DNA of 47,657 nucleotides. Origin: an uncultured Gammaproteobacteria bacterium (lineage in GTDB: Bacteria; Pseudomonadota; Gammaproteobacteria; PS1; Pseudothioglobaceae). The translations under genes were made by a program, and so were the position numbers. The DNA lies in assembly GCA_902556205.1 (NCBI GenBank), contig CACDVH010000010.1:1-47657 (forward strand), given 5' to 3'. The notes beneath the pieces are model-generated. The model was not told where the DNA came from. It worked only from the letters and a program-made list of their open reading frames with translations, and ran no database searches. Numbering within the stretch: the first letter of the stretch is position 1; each line of letters starts with the position of its first letter. Of this stretch, positions 1 to 8,314 are shown piece by piece.

Positions 1-579
1 CTTGGGTTGCTCAGGATGACCTTGCAAGCAGAGAATATTATCTCCAATAGTATATGCATAGTATGGATAATCTTCAGAGCTAGCAAAACTTATGGCGTCT
101 TTTGGTAGCTTAGTAACTCTTTCCTTATTGAAATGAAATAAGTCTGTAGTCATAATCTTTTTTTTCATCCAAGGTAATTTTTTACTGATGTTTAAAGAAA
201 AACTCCCAATCATCCAACCTTTTTCATTGCTTTCAACAACACCGCCAAAGTGTTTCGCGATTAACTGATGGCCAAAGCAAACGCCAACAATGGGTTTATT
301 TTTTTTATACACTTTGCCAACAAACTCTGAAAGCATTTTTATCCATTCATCTTTATCATGAACACTTACAGGACTACCTGTCAATAAGTACCCATCATAA
401 CTTTCAATATTTTCAGGAAACTGATACTCAGAAACATAAAAAATATCAAACTTTCCACTAGCATTTTCAGGTTCTAAAAGGCTTACAAATTTCTCACCAT
501 CAGTAATACCATTGTCATCATTCCAATGCATCTTGGGGACTGAGTCTAGAATCGCAATTGATATTGAATGATTATTCAC
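1..579 (-). CDS. Class I glutamine amidotransferase-like protein (partial, C-terminus off the left edge)
   Basis: The open frame of 193 codons starts with GTG directly after the TAA stop of the sulfatase gene, in the same frame, so no earlier start is possible. It runs off the left end without a stop. The protein has the GATase class I fold signature: the nucleophile elbow GVCFGHQ with Cys101, and the His188-x-Glu190 pair in GHPEQ, completing the catalytic triad. It is closest in style to the GMP synthase-like stand-alone amidotransferases and is a paralogue of the gene at 18684-19397. It is the last visible gene of the tctCBA-sulfatase operon. Family members hydrolyse glutamine or gamma-glutamyl amides; the substrate here is unknown. 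Confidence 0.8.
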   Translation of the reverse strand, partial: MNNHSISIAILDSVPKMHWNDDNGITDGEKFVSLLEPENASGKFDIFYVSEYQFPENIESYDGYLLTGSPVSVHDKDEWIKMLSEFVGKVYKKNKPIVGVCFGHQLIAKHFGGVVESNEKGWMIGSFSLNISKKLPWMKKKIMTTDLFHFNKERVTKLPKDAISFASSEDYPYYAYTIGDNILCLQGHPEQPK

Positions 580-2145
580 TTACCATCTACCAATGATTAT
601 GCCGAATTTTTCATCGGTCTCAGGGGAGCGCTTATAAAGCTCATCTAAAGCAACCACCGTCCTCTGTTTTCTGTGCCTTAACCAATAAAATAATTGACTT
701 TCAAAATCGACTAATTTTTCTGAATGATTTTCACTTTCACCTAAATCAATAAACTCATTCGGGTCATTTAACAAGTCATAGAGTTGTGGACGGTACCCTT
801 CCCAATAGATATATTTCCATTGATCATTTTTAATCATATAACCTCGGCATTCATATGGGTGCTTATCTAGAATTTGTCTAGCACCTCTATCACCGAAGTC
901 TATTTCAGCAAAAACAGTGTCTCTCCAAGCCAAATTTTCACCATAGAGCAATGGAACAAGTGAGCGCCCCTCCATTCTATTGGATGCAAATGAGCCATCC
1001 ATCATATCAACAATAGTTGGAACAATATCAACAGACTCGGTCATCCTCATTTCGGAAGTACCACGCAATTCATTAGGCATTTCTGGATCAATAATGATTA
1101 ATGGAATTCTTAATGAAGCCTCATGAAATAAATCTTTCTCACCAAGCCAATGATCTCCAAGATAATCCCCATGATCACTGGTAAAAATAATCGAAGTATT
1201 CTCACTCAAATTATTTTTATCTAAAAAAGACATCAGCCTTCCAATATGGTGATCAATTTCGCTAATTAATCCCATATATGTTGGAATAACATGTCTACGT
1301 TTTTTTTCATCGGAGTAATTTTGTGAGTATTCAAGTTTTTGAAAAGCTGAAAAGACAGGGTGAGGGTTTTGTATTTCAGACTCATCCTTATTAACCTTTA
1401 TTACATCTGAATCTTCATAGATATTGTGATATGGTGCAGGAGCCAACAATGGCCAATGCGGGTTAAAGTAACTTAAATGAAGGCACCAATTTTTTTTAGG
1501 ATTTCTCGAGGAAATATATTCCATAGCTCGATCAGTAAGAAATGCTGTCTCAGAATGTTGCGCATCGATATCAGAAGGTAAGTGGGCGTTTCTCATTTCC
1601 CATCCACTATATTGAACGCCAGATTTTGTAGCGGTATTGGCAGCATTTTCCCAAGGGTTGTGCATTTTATAACCCTTAGACTCTAAGTAATTGTTATAAC
1701 CTAAACCCTCTTTCAGAATTGGCTCAGGATATAAACCATAATACTGCTCAAAAGGTGTAAAACCATTATCATGCCTTTCTTGAGCTACTTGCGAATCTCC
1801 AGGGATATCGAGACGATTTAATGACTCCTTATTTGGTCGACCTTCACTCTTACCAACAACATGCGCCTCACCACCAAGTTCACGAACATAGTCACCCAAA
1901 GTAACTTCATCTACTCTCAATGGGTCATCATTAGCCATCACTCCATGACTCGACATGTAGCGACCTGTGTAAAAACTGGCTCTACTAGGGCCGCATAATG
2001 GGGCATTGCAATGGCTGTTTTTAAATAACATGCCTTTTTCAGCAAGCATATCTATATTGGGTGTTTTAATGCTTGGATGGCCTGTACAGCCAAGATAGTC
2101 ATACCTTAACTGATCACACATAATAAACAGAACATTTTTTTTCAT
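580..2145 (-). CDS. Sulfatase / phosphonate monoester hydrolase-like enzyme
   Basis: This is a 521-residue member of the alkaline phosphatase superfamily. The N-terminal metal site contains Asp11. The C-x-P-S-R motif at 51-55 marks Cys51 for conversion to formylglycine, the catalytic nucleophile of sulfatases. A second metal-binding motif, FTSDHGD, places Asp324 and His325. Overall order (ESVDIVPTI, the EGRSLVPLL block, EIDFGD, and a tail rich in Arg, Lys and His) recalls rhizobial phosphonate monoester hydrolase/arylsulfatase enzymes more than classical arylsulfatases. There is no signal peptide, so it acts in the cytoplasm. The gene lies 10 bp downstream of tctA, suggesting it hydrolyses the ester that the transporter imports. 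The exact ester (sulfate or phosphonate) is not decided by sequence. Confidence 0.85.
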   Translation of the reverse strand: MKKNVLFIMCDQLRYDYLGCTGHPSIKTPNIDMLAEKGMLFKNSHCNAPLCGPSRASFYTGRYMSSHGVMANDDPLRVDEVTLGDYVRELGGEAHVVGKSEGRPNKESLNRLDIPGDSQVAQERHDNGFTPFEQYYGLYPEPILKEGLGYNNYLESKGYKMHNPWENAANTATKSGVQYSGWEMRNAHLPSDIDAQHSETAFLTDRAMEYISSRNPKKNWCLHLSYFNPHWPLLAPAPYHNIYEDSDVIKVNKDESEIQNPHPVFSAFQKLEYSQNYSDEKKRRHVIPTYMGLISEIDHHIGRLMSFLDKNNLSENTSIIFTSDHGDYLGDHWLGEKDLFHEASLRIPLIIIDPEMPNELRGTSEMRMTESVDIVPTIVDMMDGSFASNRMEGRSLVPLLYGENLAWRDTVFAEIDFGDRGARQILDKHPYECRGYMIKNDQWKYIYWEGYRPQLYDLLNDPNEFIDLGESENHSEKLVDFESQLFYWLRHRKQRTVVALDELYKRSPETDEKFGIIIGRW

Positions 2146-2155
2146 ATGAGCATTC

Positions 2156-3643
2156 TTAATGAATTAGTTTATTTTTTTTGTACTGTCTCCATACTACCCA
2201 AAAATGGATTGATAATGCGATTACAATTATCGCAAAAACCGTTCCTGAAATAGGACGATTAACATAGTCAAAAATAGTATCAATACGTGCCTGACTAGCG
2301 CGGAATTTTTGTTCCATGATATTACCTAACACCATTCCAAGAATAATCGGCACAATGGGCAAATCAAGTTTTTTTAATACATAACCCAAAATGCCAAAAA
2401 ATGCGCACATAATGCAATCAACAAAAGAATTTCTGAGGGTGTATACCCCAACAAAAGAGAGACCTAAAATAGTGATCCCCAAAAAACGTTGAGGTATTTG
2501 TATTATTCTAAGTAGAGATTTTGTTGCAAACAATAAGAAAACCATCACAATAATGTTAATAATGAACAAACTCTCATATAAACCATAGACAAAATCAAGG
2601 TTATTTTCAAACAAATCTGGACCTGGAATAATGCTGTGCACATAAAAGACCGATAACATCATTGCGGTTAATGCTTCGCCTGGAATTCCAAGCGCTAAAA
2701 GAGGTATCATCGCAGCTGCAGGGACTGCATTATTTGCCGCTTCAGCAGCAATGATACCTTCTGGTGCGCCTTTGCCAAACCGCTCCGGTTTTTTTGAAAT
2801 ACTTCTAGCTATATTGTAAGAAAAAAACTGCGCTAGGAATTCACCTACACCGGGAATTATTCCCATTATGACGCCCATACTGGCAGAAATTGCAGCAACA
2901 ATCTTGTATTTAATTAGTCCAAAAAACCCTTCATGTTTTCCACCCTTTAAACTAGGCATCGGAACTTTTTTGTCATTTCCAGTAAGAAGTATTAATGCTT
3001 GAGAAACAGCAAACAATCCAAGCAATACGGTAATCAAATCAAATCCAGATAACAGCCATGATTGATCATAAGTAAATCGTTTAGAGTATTTAACACTTTC
3101 CATTCCTACAGTGCTTATAAACATTCCGAAAAACACTAAAAATCCAGCGATTAAGGATTGCTTTCGATGAGAAATAACTACCAGAATTAGCCCTAATAAA
3201 GCTGCCATTAATATATCTCTGGAACCAAATAGTGGTGCTACTTTCGCTATCAAAGAGGTCATAAAAATAAGTGCAATAATCGAAAAAATACCTCCAGTGA
3301 AAGAAGACCAGTAAGCCAAAGTAATGGCTCTCCTTGCCATATTATTTTTTGTCATACTGTAACCATCATAAGTAGTTAAAGCATTAACCGGTGTTCCAGG
3401 GGTGTTAATTAATATTGCTGGAATTGCACCGCCATACATCGCGGAACCATAGATGCCAAGTAAAACAGTAATACCAATAATGGGGTCCATACTGTAGGTT
3501 GCGGGTAGCAAAATAGCTATAGCCACAGCTGGTCCTACACCTGGAATTGCACCAATAATAACGCCACCTACAGAGCCAATGAGAATGGCTACCCAGACAT
3601 CCCATCGAAGGAATATTTCAAAACTTGAGAGAATTACATCCAT
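2156..3643 (-). CDS. tctA: Tripartite tricarboxylate transporter large permease, TctA family
   Basis: The 495-residue protein is strongly hydrophobic with roughly eleven or twelve membrane spans and is of normal length for TctA. It shows the family's glycine- and proline-rich motifs, for example GAIPGVGPAVAIAILLP near residues 31-47, GTPGTPVNALTTYDGY-type sequence near 80-95, and the repeat-related GIIPGVGEFLAQFFSY near 262-277. The two GxxPGVG motifs belong to the internally duplicated transport domain. It works with TctB and the periplasmic TctC to drive solute uptake by an ion gradient. The known TctA substrates are citrate and other carboxylates, but the family transports many acids. The adjacent sulfatase argues for an organic ester or acid here. 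Confidence 0.92.
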   Translation of the reverse strand: MDVILSSFEIFLRWDVWVAILIGSVGGVIIGAIPGVGPAVAIAILLPATYSMDPIIGITVLLGIYGSAMYGGAIPAILINTPGTPVNALTTYDGYSMTKNNMARRAITLAYWSSFTGGIFSIIALIFMTSLIAKVAPLFGSRDILMAALLGLILVVISHRKQSLIAGFLVFFGMFISTVGMESVKYSKRFTYDQSWLLSGFDLITVLLGLFAVSQALILLTGNDKKVPMPSLKGGKHEGFFGLIKYKIVAAISASMGVIMGIIPGVGEFLAQFFSYNIARSISKKPERFGKGAPEGIIAAEAANNAVPAAAMIPLLALGIPGEALTAMMLSVFYVHSIIPGPDLFENNLDFVYGLYESLFIINIIVMVFLLFATKSLLRIIQIPQRFLGITILGLSFVGVYTLRNSFVDCIMCAFFGILGYVLKKLDLPIVPIILGMVLGNIMEQKFRASQARIDTIFDYVNRPISGTVFAIIVIALSIHFWVVWRQYKKNKLIH

Positions 3644-3652
3644 AAATTCTGA

Positions 3653-4177
3653 TTAAAAATAAACCATAAAGAATGTTGACCAGCCATCAGGTAAATACTC
3701 ATAGATAGCACCACTAGAAATTTTCACTTTTAATAAAGATTTGAATACCACTACAATTCCAAAACCTGTTACTAAACTAATTAGCAACATTGATCGAGCT
3801 CGATAACCCTGTCTAATTGTCAGTAAAAAGAAGAATAGCAAAGTTGAAAGAAGATAACCAGCAAGAGGAACAAGCCAAACATAGAGTAAAAAATAAACTA
3901 CAAACTCAAGCGGCTTAGCCCAAGATTGTAATTCTTTCAATTCACTCTGAATTCTTCCTTTAATTTTGTAATTCTGCCAAATTTGTAAACTATAAATCAA
4001 GCTAAATAAAGCCATCCCAGTAATACAAAAAGTAGGCCAAAGCCTTGGCTGTTTAACTAGAGGGACACCGTCAAACCATTTAGTTTGATATGGAATTGAT
4101 ATTAACAAAAAGGATACTAAAAAGAGCACAATAATCACAAAGATTAAATTTCCTACTTGGTATTCATTTTTTTCCAT
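3653..4177 (-). CDS. tctB: Tripartite tricarboxylate transporter small permease, TctB family
   Basis: A 174-residue integral membrane protein with about four hydrophobic segments (near residues 10-28, 48-64, 88-118 and 128-148), which fits TctB. TctB proteins diverge strongly, so the call rests on size, topology and its place between tctC and tctA. It ends 9 bp before the tctA start, so the two permeases are probably translated together. The hairpin at 4221-4254 separates it from tctC and may lower its expression relative to the binding protein. Confidence 0.8.
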   Translation of the reverse strand: MEKNEYQVGNLIFVIIVLFLVSFLLISIPYQTKWFDGVPLVKQPRLWPTFCITGMALFSLIYSLQIWQNYKIKGRIQSELKELQSWAKPLEFVVYFLLYVWLVPLAGYLLSTLLFFFLLTIRQGYRARSMLLISLVTGFGIVVVFKSLLKVKISSGAIYEYLPDGWSTFFMVYF

Positions 4178-4220
4178 AACAACCCGGACAAGTCATGATT
4201 GATCTATTTTATGATAATTA

Positions 4221-4254
4221 AAAAAAAGGAAGGTTTAAACCTTCCTTTTTTTTT
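4221..4254. terminator. Symmetric intrinsic terminator between tctC and tctB
   Basis: A perfect inverted repeat GGAAGGTTTAAACCTTCC (4228-4245) is flanked by seven A on the left and nine T on the right, so it can terminate on both strands. It sits just past the tctC stop codon on the minus strand and in front of tctB. Partial termination here would make more of the binding protein than of the permeases. Confidence 0.8.
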
Positions 4255-4270
4255 ATTTAACTTTACTTTG

Positions 4271-5209
4271 TTATAGAAGACCGCCAATAGTAGCCATTGT
4301 CTCTCTATCCTTATTAATCTGAGCCTCTGAAGCTTCAGCATCCATCCAGTAAATTAAAGCGCCAGTATCCGCTGCTACTTGCTGAGCTCTGTCACTTAGC
4401 ATAGATTTCTTAGCAACAGCTATGATTTTGTCTTTAACATCTTGAGATGTTCCTGATTCCACAAATAAGCCGTTCCATAAAAATATATCAAGTTCAGATA
4501 TCAACTCACCAATAGCTGGCGTGTTTGGAACTTTAGAGATTCGGTCATTAGTTACAGAAACCAACACCTTGACTTCGTCTAAACATGGGAGAATAAGTTG
4601 AATCGTTGTATTAATTACATCAGCATCACCTGAAGCCAATGTATTACAGTCCAACATATCAAAAGCAGCATCTGAACCCCATTCAAAGCCCATCACTTTA
4701 GCTGCAGCTTTTGTTACCTGTGTAGGTGTGAGTGGATCACCAAAGTGCCCCAATGTTACTTTATTAGTTTTAGCATAACCTGCTAGTTGAGCCATAGAAC
4801 TATATGGCGCATCTCCTGAGGTTGCAATTACAAACGGATAAGTTAAAAATATGCCTAGAGGCTCAAAGGTTTCTTTAGTTAAGCCTTCTATTCCGAGCTC
4901 TGGTCCAACCACTGGAACGCCGATTACAAATGAACCGACCATAGAGCCATCTGCATCAGCTGCCGCTACTTCCATTGCACCAGGGAATGGTCCACCGCCA
5001 CCGCCAGGCTTGTTGACAACCGCTGCGGCCACACCATACTCTGCCTGAAAATCTTCGGCAATCATTCTAGTTAAGACATCTTCCAAATCCCCAGGAGGCC
5101 ATGGTACAACAAAAGTTACTGGCTTATCGGGATAGTCTGCTTGTGCAACTGGCATGCCTACTAAAAAAGTAGAAAATGCAAATAGCACTCCAATTAGTAA
5201 TTTTTTCAT
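4271..5209 (-). CDS. tctC: Tripartite tricarboxylate transporter substrate-binding protein, TctC/Bug family
   Basis: A 312-residue periplasmic binding protein. A signal peptide covers about residues 1-24 and ends in a VAQA cleavage motif. The mature start YPDKPVTFVVPWPPG is the typical Bug opening, followed by the NKPGGGGG loop near residues 66-73 that contacts the ligand carboxylate in the family. The start ATG is preceded by AAGGAG. It is the first gene of the leftward operon and is followed by a strong terminator hairpin, an arrangement that gives surplus binding protein. The palindrome at 5301-5314 lies 92 bp upstream of the start and is a likely operator. Ligand unknown. Confidence 0.92.
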   Translation of the reverse strand: MKKLLIGVLFAFSTFLVGMPVAQADYPDKPVTFVVPWPPGDLEDVLTRMIAEDFQAEYGVAAAVVNKPGGGGGPFPGAMEVAAADADGSMVGSFVIGVPVVGPELGIEGLTKETFEPLGIFLTYPFVIATSGDAPYSSMAQLAGYAKTNKVTLGHFGDPLTPTQVTKAAAKVMGFEWGSDAAFDMLDCNTLASGDADVINTTIQLILPCLDEVKVLVSVTNDRISKVPNTPAIGELISELDIFLWNGLFVESGTSQDVKDKIIAVAKKSMLSDRAQQVAADTGALIYWMDAEASEAQINKDRETMATIGGLL

Positions 5210-5300
5210 TCTTTTTTTCTCCTTTTTTTATTTCAAAAAACAATATCTCTAAACAAACAAAAGTTTGTCAAATTTAACATTATGTTCAATCACTTTAAAC

Positions 5301-5314
5301 GTTCGTATACGAAC
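5301..5314. promoter_or_regulatory. Operator-like palindrome, copy 1 (tct side)
   Basis: GTTCGTATACGAAC is a perfect 14-bp palindrome located 92 bp upstream of tctC. The core resembles the TNGTATACNA-type sites recognised by FCD-class GntR regulators; that regulator assignment is an inference. Confidence 0.7.
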
Positions 5315-5479
5315 AAATTTTAGTATATCCTAAAGTTTTTCATTAATCAAGTCTCGAAATTCAAATTAATTCTAGCAATTAAAAACATGCATGAAAACTA
5401 TTTGACTATTAATAATTATTAATCTGCGGGTTTTGTAAAACCGAGAAATATATTAAAACTGGATAAGCAAAAAATATTC

Positions 5480-5493
5480 GTTTGTACACGAAC
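5480..5493. promoter_or_regulatory. Operator-like palindrome, copy 2
   Basis: GTTTGTACACGAAC matches copy 3 at 13 of 14 positions. Its start is 39 bp before the start of copy 3, so it lies upstream of the TATAAT box. Two sites flanking a promoter fit cooperative repression. Confidence 0.65.
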
Positions 5494-5518
5494 TATATTT
5501 TATGGTATCCTATAATTC

Positions 5519-5532
5519 GTTCGTACACGAAC
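5519..5532. promoter_or_regulatory. Operator-like palindrome, copy 3 (ABC/DMFase side)
   Basis: GTTCGTACACGAAC differs from copy 1 at one central base (C for T). It begins 2 bp after a TATAAT hexamer at 5511-5516 and ends 42 bp before the start codon of the binding-protein gene, a position typical of a repressor site. Confidence 0.7.
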
Positions 5533-5574
5533 TACATTAAAAGGACATTTAATTAAATTAAAAGGAGAGAGAAG

Positions 5575-6822
5575 ATGTCAAGAATAAAAAAATTTATGAA
5601 TTTAGGTAAAGTTATTTCATGCGCGATATTGCTCAATATACTTTCAGCAACCTCAATTGCTGGAGATGACCTAGTAATAGGAGTTCCAACTAATTTATCA
5701 GGACCAATTGGAGGTGCTGATCATATGGACTGGCTGAATGGAGTTAATCTGGCTGTTTCTGAAATAAATGCAGCTGGAGGAGTTAATGGAAGAGCGCTTC
5801 GTGTTGAGGTAGTCGATACAGATATTTTGACACCAGAGGGAACAGTTGCTGCATTTCAAGCATTAATTGAAAAAGGCTCTCATGCTATAGCTTCTTCATT
5901 TGTCTTAATTCCACAGGTTGCTATGGATGCAGCTGCTTCAAACGGAATTCCATACATGCATGGTAATACTTCAGTTGTCTCATTGGAAATGGTTCGCGAC
6001 AATCCTAAAAAATATCGCAATATTTTTCAAATTGATGGTGATGAAACTTGGTATGGGAGTGGCTTAATCAATTACCTTGACTCAATGAATAAAGACACTG
6101 AATGGAACCCAATAAATAACAAAGTGCATATTGTTCAAGGGCAAATAGCATACACTCAGACTGTTTCAAAGTCTGCACAAGAGGCTATTGCTGCATCTCC
6201 AAATTGGGAACTCGCTAAAATCACTGATATTGCATATCCTGTAGCAGACTGGGCGCCAATAGTGAAAGACCTGAATGATTCAGGTGCTGGTGTTATATTC
6301 ATTTCACACTGGGTAGCCGCAGAGCTTGCAAGTTTTGCTCAACAGTATGCATATGACCCTGTTCCGGGATCCCTGGTTTATTTGCAATATGGTCCTAGCC
6401 AACCAGAGTTTCTAGAACTTGCTGCTGGAGCAGCAGAAGGAATGATTTGGGGATCAGTTATTGGTAACCAAGCTGACGAGCAAGGAATGGCATTCCGTAA
6501 AGCCTATACTGAGGCTTATGGAGAAAATATGGGTGAAGTATATACAGGTAGCGCCTATGACACTATTTATATGCTAGCTAAAGTTTGGAGTGAAGTGCCA
6601 GCTGAAGATTTTGATGCGGTTGGTGATGCAATCAGAAACCTAACATATGATGGGGTATCTGGTACATATACTTTTAATAGAGCTACTCAAGCTCCTTTAG
6701 TTCACCCATGGCAAACTGCAGATAAATCATTAGGAGTCACTCATTTACTCTATCAAGTGCAAGATAATCAACATAGGATTATTATGCCTCTTGACATGAG
6801 TCAATCTACATTTAGACCTTAA
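5575..6822 (+). CDS. Periplasmic substrate-binding protein of a branched-chain amino acid/urea/amide-type ABC transporter
   Basis: A 415-residue protein with an N-terminal signal peptide (about residues 1-29, cleavage near SIAG-DD) and the type I periplasmic-binding fold (Peripla_BP_5/6; LivK, AmiC, UrtA relatives). The mature start DDLVIGVPTNLSGPIGG and the segment GVNLAVSEINAAGGVNGR are diagnostic of the family. The gene has a strong AAAAGGAGAG site before its ATG. It heads an operon with two ATPases, two permeases and a DMFase-like hydrolase, so its ligand is probably an amide or formamide rather than a branched-chain amino acid. That is inference from context. A terminator-like hairpin follows the gene, suggesting it is made in excess over the membrane parts. 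Confidence 0.9.
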   Translation: MSRIKKFMNLGKVISCAILLNILSATSIAGDDLVIGVPTNLSGPIGGADHMDWLNGVNLAVSEINAAGGVNGRALRVEVVDTDILTPEGTVAAFQALIEKGSHAIASSFVLIPQVAMDAAASNGIPYMHGNTSVVSLEMVRDNPKKYRNIFQIDGDETWYGSGLINYLDSMNKDTEWNPINNKVHIVQGQIAYTQTVSKSAQEAIAASPNWELAKITDIAYPVADWAPIVKDLNDSGAGVIFISHWVAAELASFAQQYAYDPVPGSLVYLQYGPSQPEFLELAAGAAEGMIWGSVIGNQADEQGMAFRKAYTEAYGENMGEVYTGSAYDTIYMLAKVWSEVPAEDFDAVGDAIRNLTYDGVSGTYTFNRATQAPLVHPWQTADKSLGVTHLLYQVQDNQHRIIMPLDMSQSTFRP

Positions 6823-6841
6823 TTATTTAGAGTTGTTTCTC

Positions 6842-6876
6842 AGCCCCACCATATTATTAATGGTGGGGCTTTTTTT
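6842..6876 (+). terminator. Intrinsic terminator after the binding-protein gene
   Basis: An 11-bp perfect stem (AGCCCCACCAT paired with ATGGTGGGGCT) with a 7-base loop is followed by a run of T. It lies between the binding-protein stop and the first ATPase start, so partial read-through would feed the downstream transporter genes. Confidence 0.88.
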
Positions 6877-6894
6877 GAGCGTATTATTATTTTT

Positions 6895-7602
6895 ATGAGC
6901 ATACTTAGTTGTGACAATATTTCTTTAAAACTAGGTGGAAGAGATATTCTCAAAAATGTTTCATTTAAAGCTGAAAATGCTGAAGTTTTAGGGCTTGTAG
7001 GACCAAATGGAGCTGGAAAAACTTCTTTATTTGAAGTTCTTTGTGGCAATTACCCACCTCATTCGGGATCAGTTGTTCTTGATGGACAGTCACTGAATTC
7101 AAAATCTTTTCATGAGAGAGTTAAGCTAGGATTAGCAAGAACTTATCAAAGCCCAGTAGTTCCTGATTCTTTATCTCTTGAAGATATTTTTTTGGCAGCC
7201 CGAAAAGCATACAAACCTCATCTTTCTAGACATACAGCTGAGTGGGCCACCTCTATGGTAAATCTTGAAGTTAATTGGAAGACCCCTGCCTCATCCTTGG
7301 ATACTTTTAATAGACGAAAATTATTGATGGCATGCTTATTAATGAGAAAACCAAAAGTCTTATTAATGGATGAACCTGCCTCAGGCTTAATTAATACTGA
7401 AATAGATGAATTAGACCTAATATTAAGAAAAATAGTTGATGAGCTTGGGATTGCAATTGTATTGATTGAACATCGACTCGAGCTCGTATCAGCGATCGCA
7501 AACAAGGTCACTGTTCTTGATCTAGGCAAAATTATTGCTACAGATTTTTCTGACAGAATTTTTGAAAACAAAGTTGTAAAAGAAGCTTATTTTGGAACTT
7601 GA
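6895..7602 (+). CDS. LivG-type ABC transporter ATPase with an altered signature motif
   Basis: A 235-residue nucleotide-binding protein of the branched-chain amino acid/urea class. Walker A is GPNGAGKT at 36-43, Walker B is VLLMDEP with Asp159 and Glu160, and the switch histidine is His193. The ABC signature, normally LSYGQ or LSGGQ, reads LDTFN at 135-139, so both the Ser and the Gly that contact the ATP gamma-phosphate are missing. Since LivG and LivF form a heterodimer, the ATP site made by the LivF Walker motifs and this signature is probably degenerate. The start ATG lies 18 bp after the T-run of the preceding terminator. Confidence 0.9.
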   Translation: MSILSCDNISLKLGGRDILKNVSFKAENAEVLGLVGPNGAGKTSLFEVLCGNYPPHSGSVVLDGQSLNSKSFHERVKLGLARTYQSPVVPDSLSLEDIFLAARKAYKPHLSRHTAEWATSMVNLEVNWKTPASSLDTFNRRKLLMACLLMRKPKVLLMDEPASGLINTEIDELDLILRKIVDELGIAIVLIEHRLELVSAIANKVTVLDLGKIIATDFSDRIFENKVVKEAYFGT

Positions 7603-7613
7603 GATGATAATTG

Positions 7614-8312
7614 ATGAATAAGATACTTGAAACATCTAAACTCTCTGCTGGCTATGGGGCACTAAGGGTTTTACATGAAATAGATTTTCTTATATCAGAG
7701 GGGGAGAGGATAGCTATAGTTGGTCTAAATGGCCATGGAAAAACTACTCTTTTTCGCGCTTTAACTCACCTAGTTGGTTGGCAACAAGGCTCAATTATTC
7801 TAAATGAAAAAGAAATTGGTGGCCGAAGAGCGCTTGGAGCAGGTAGAAAAACACCATCAATTATTCATGCAGGCATTTCAATGGCGCCTCAAGGAGACGC
7901 AATCTTTCCGGGACTAACTGTTGAGCAACATTTGGATTGCGGCGCCTATACAAAAGATTCTTGGAAAAATAGGTCATCAAAGAAAGAGCAAATCTATGAA
8001 ATTTTTCCACCTCTTGAAACACTAAAAAAATCTCTAGTTGGAAAACTTTCCGGAGGTGAAAGAAGAATGGTGTCCATTGGAAGAATGTTGATGGAAGAGG
8101 CTAGCCTTTATTTAGTTGATGAGCCTTCTCTTGGCCTTGCCCCAAAGATTTCTGAAAATGTAATTAAAGCTTTACTTAAGGTGGAAATAAAAAATAGCGC
8201 AATGATTATTGCTGAACAGAATGTCAGCATACTTAAAGGAAATGTCGACCGAATGGTTGGCATGCATGCAGGACGATTACGTGGAGATGTAGGTCACATA
8301 GCACTAGGTTAA
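7614..8312 (+). CDS. LivF-type ABC transporter ATPase
   Basis: A 232-residue ATPase with Walker A GLNGHGKT, an intact LSGGE signature followed by RRMVSIGR, and Walker B LYLVDEPSLGLAP, the last being typical of LivF and UrtE. A TTG directly before the chosen ATG could also be read as the start, but ATG at 7614 is the simpler choice, 11 bp after the LivG stop. It pairs with the LivG-type protein; its intact signature completes the probably active ATP site with the LivG Walker motifs. The stop is 2 bp before the next permease, so translation is coupled. Confidence 0.9.
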   Translation: MNKILETSKLSAGYGALRVLHEIDFLISEGERIAIVGLNGHGKTTLFRALTHLVGWQQGSIILNEKEIGGRRALGAGRKTPSIIHAGISMAPQGDAIFPGLTVEQHLDCGAYTKDSWKNRSSKKEQIYEIFPPLETLKKSLVGKLSGGERRMVSIGRMLMEEASLYLVDEPSLGLAPKISENVIKALLKVEIKNSAMIIAEQNVSILKGNVDRMVGMHAGRLRGDVGHIALG

Positions 8313-8314
8313 TT

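Larger units (their letters stand above)
5210..5574. promoter_or_regulatory. Divergent control region between the tct operon and the ABC/DMFase operon
   Basis: This 365-bp spacer has no gene. It is very AT-rich and carries three copies of a 14-bp palindrome at 5301-5314, 5480-5493 and 5519-5532. A TATAAT box at 5511-5516 sits directly before the third copy, so a protein bound there would block the rightward promoter. Ribosome-binding sites AAGGAG (for tctC) and AAAAGGAGAG (for the gene at 5575) lie at its two ends. The shared operators suggest both operons answer to one regulator. No candidate regulator gene is adjacent. Confidence 0.75.

Noticed and set aside
5210-5574. Possible small regulator gene in the divergent spacer
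   Set aside because: The spacer is AT-rich, with promoter and operator sequence but no convincing start, ribosome-binding site and frame combination inside it.
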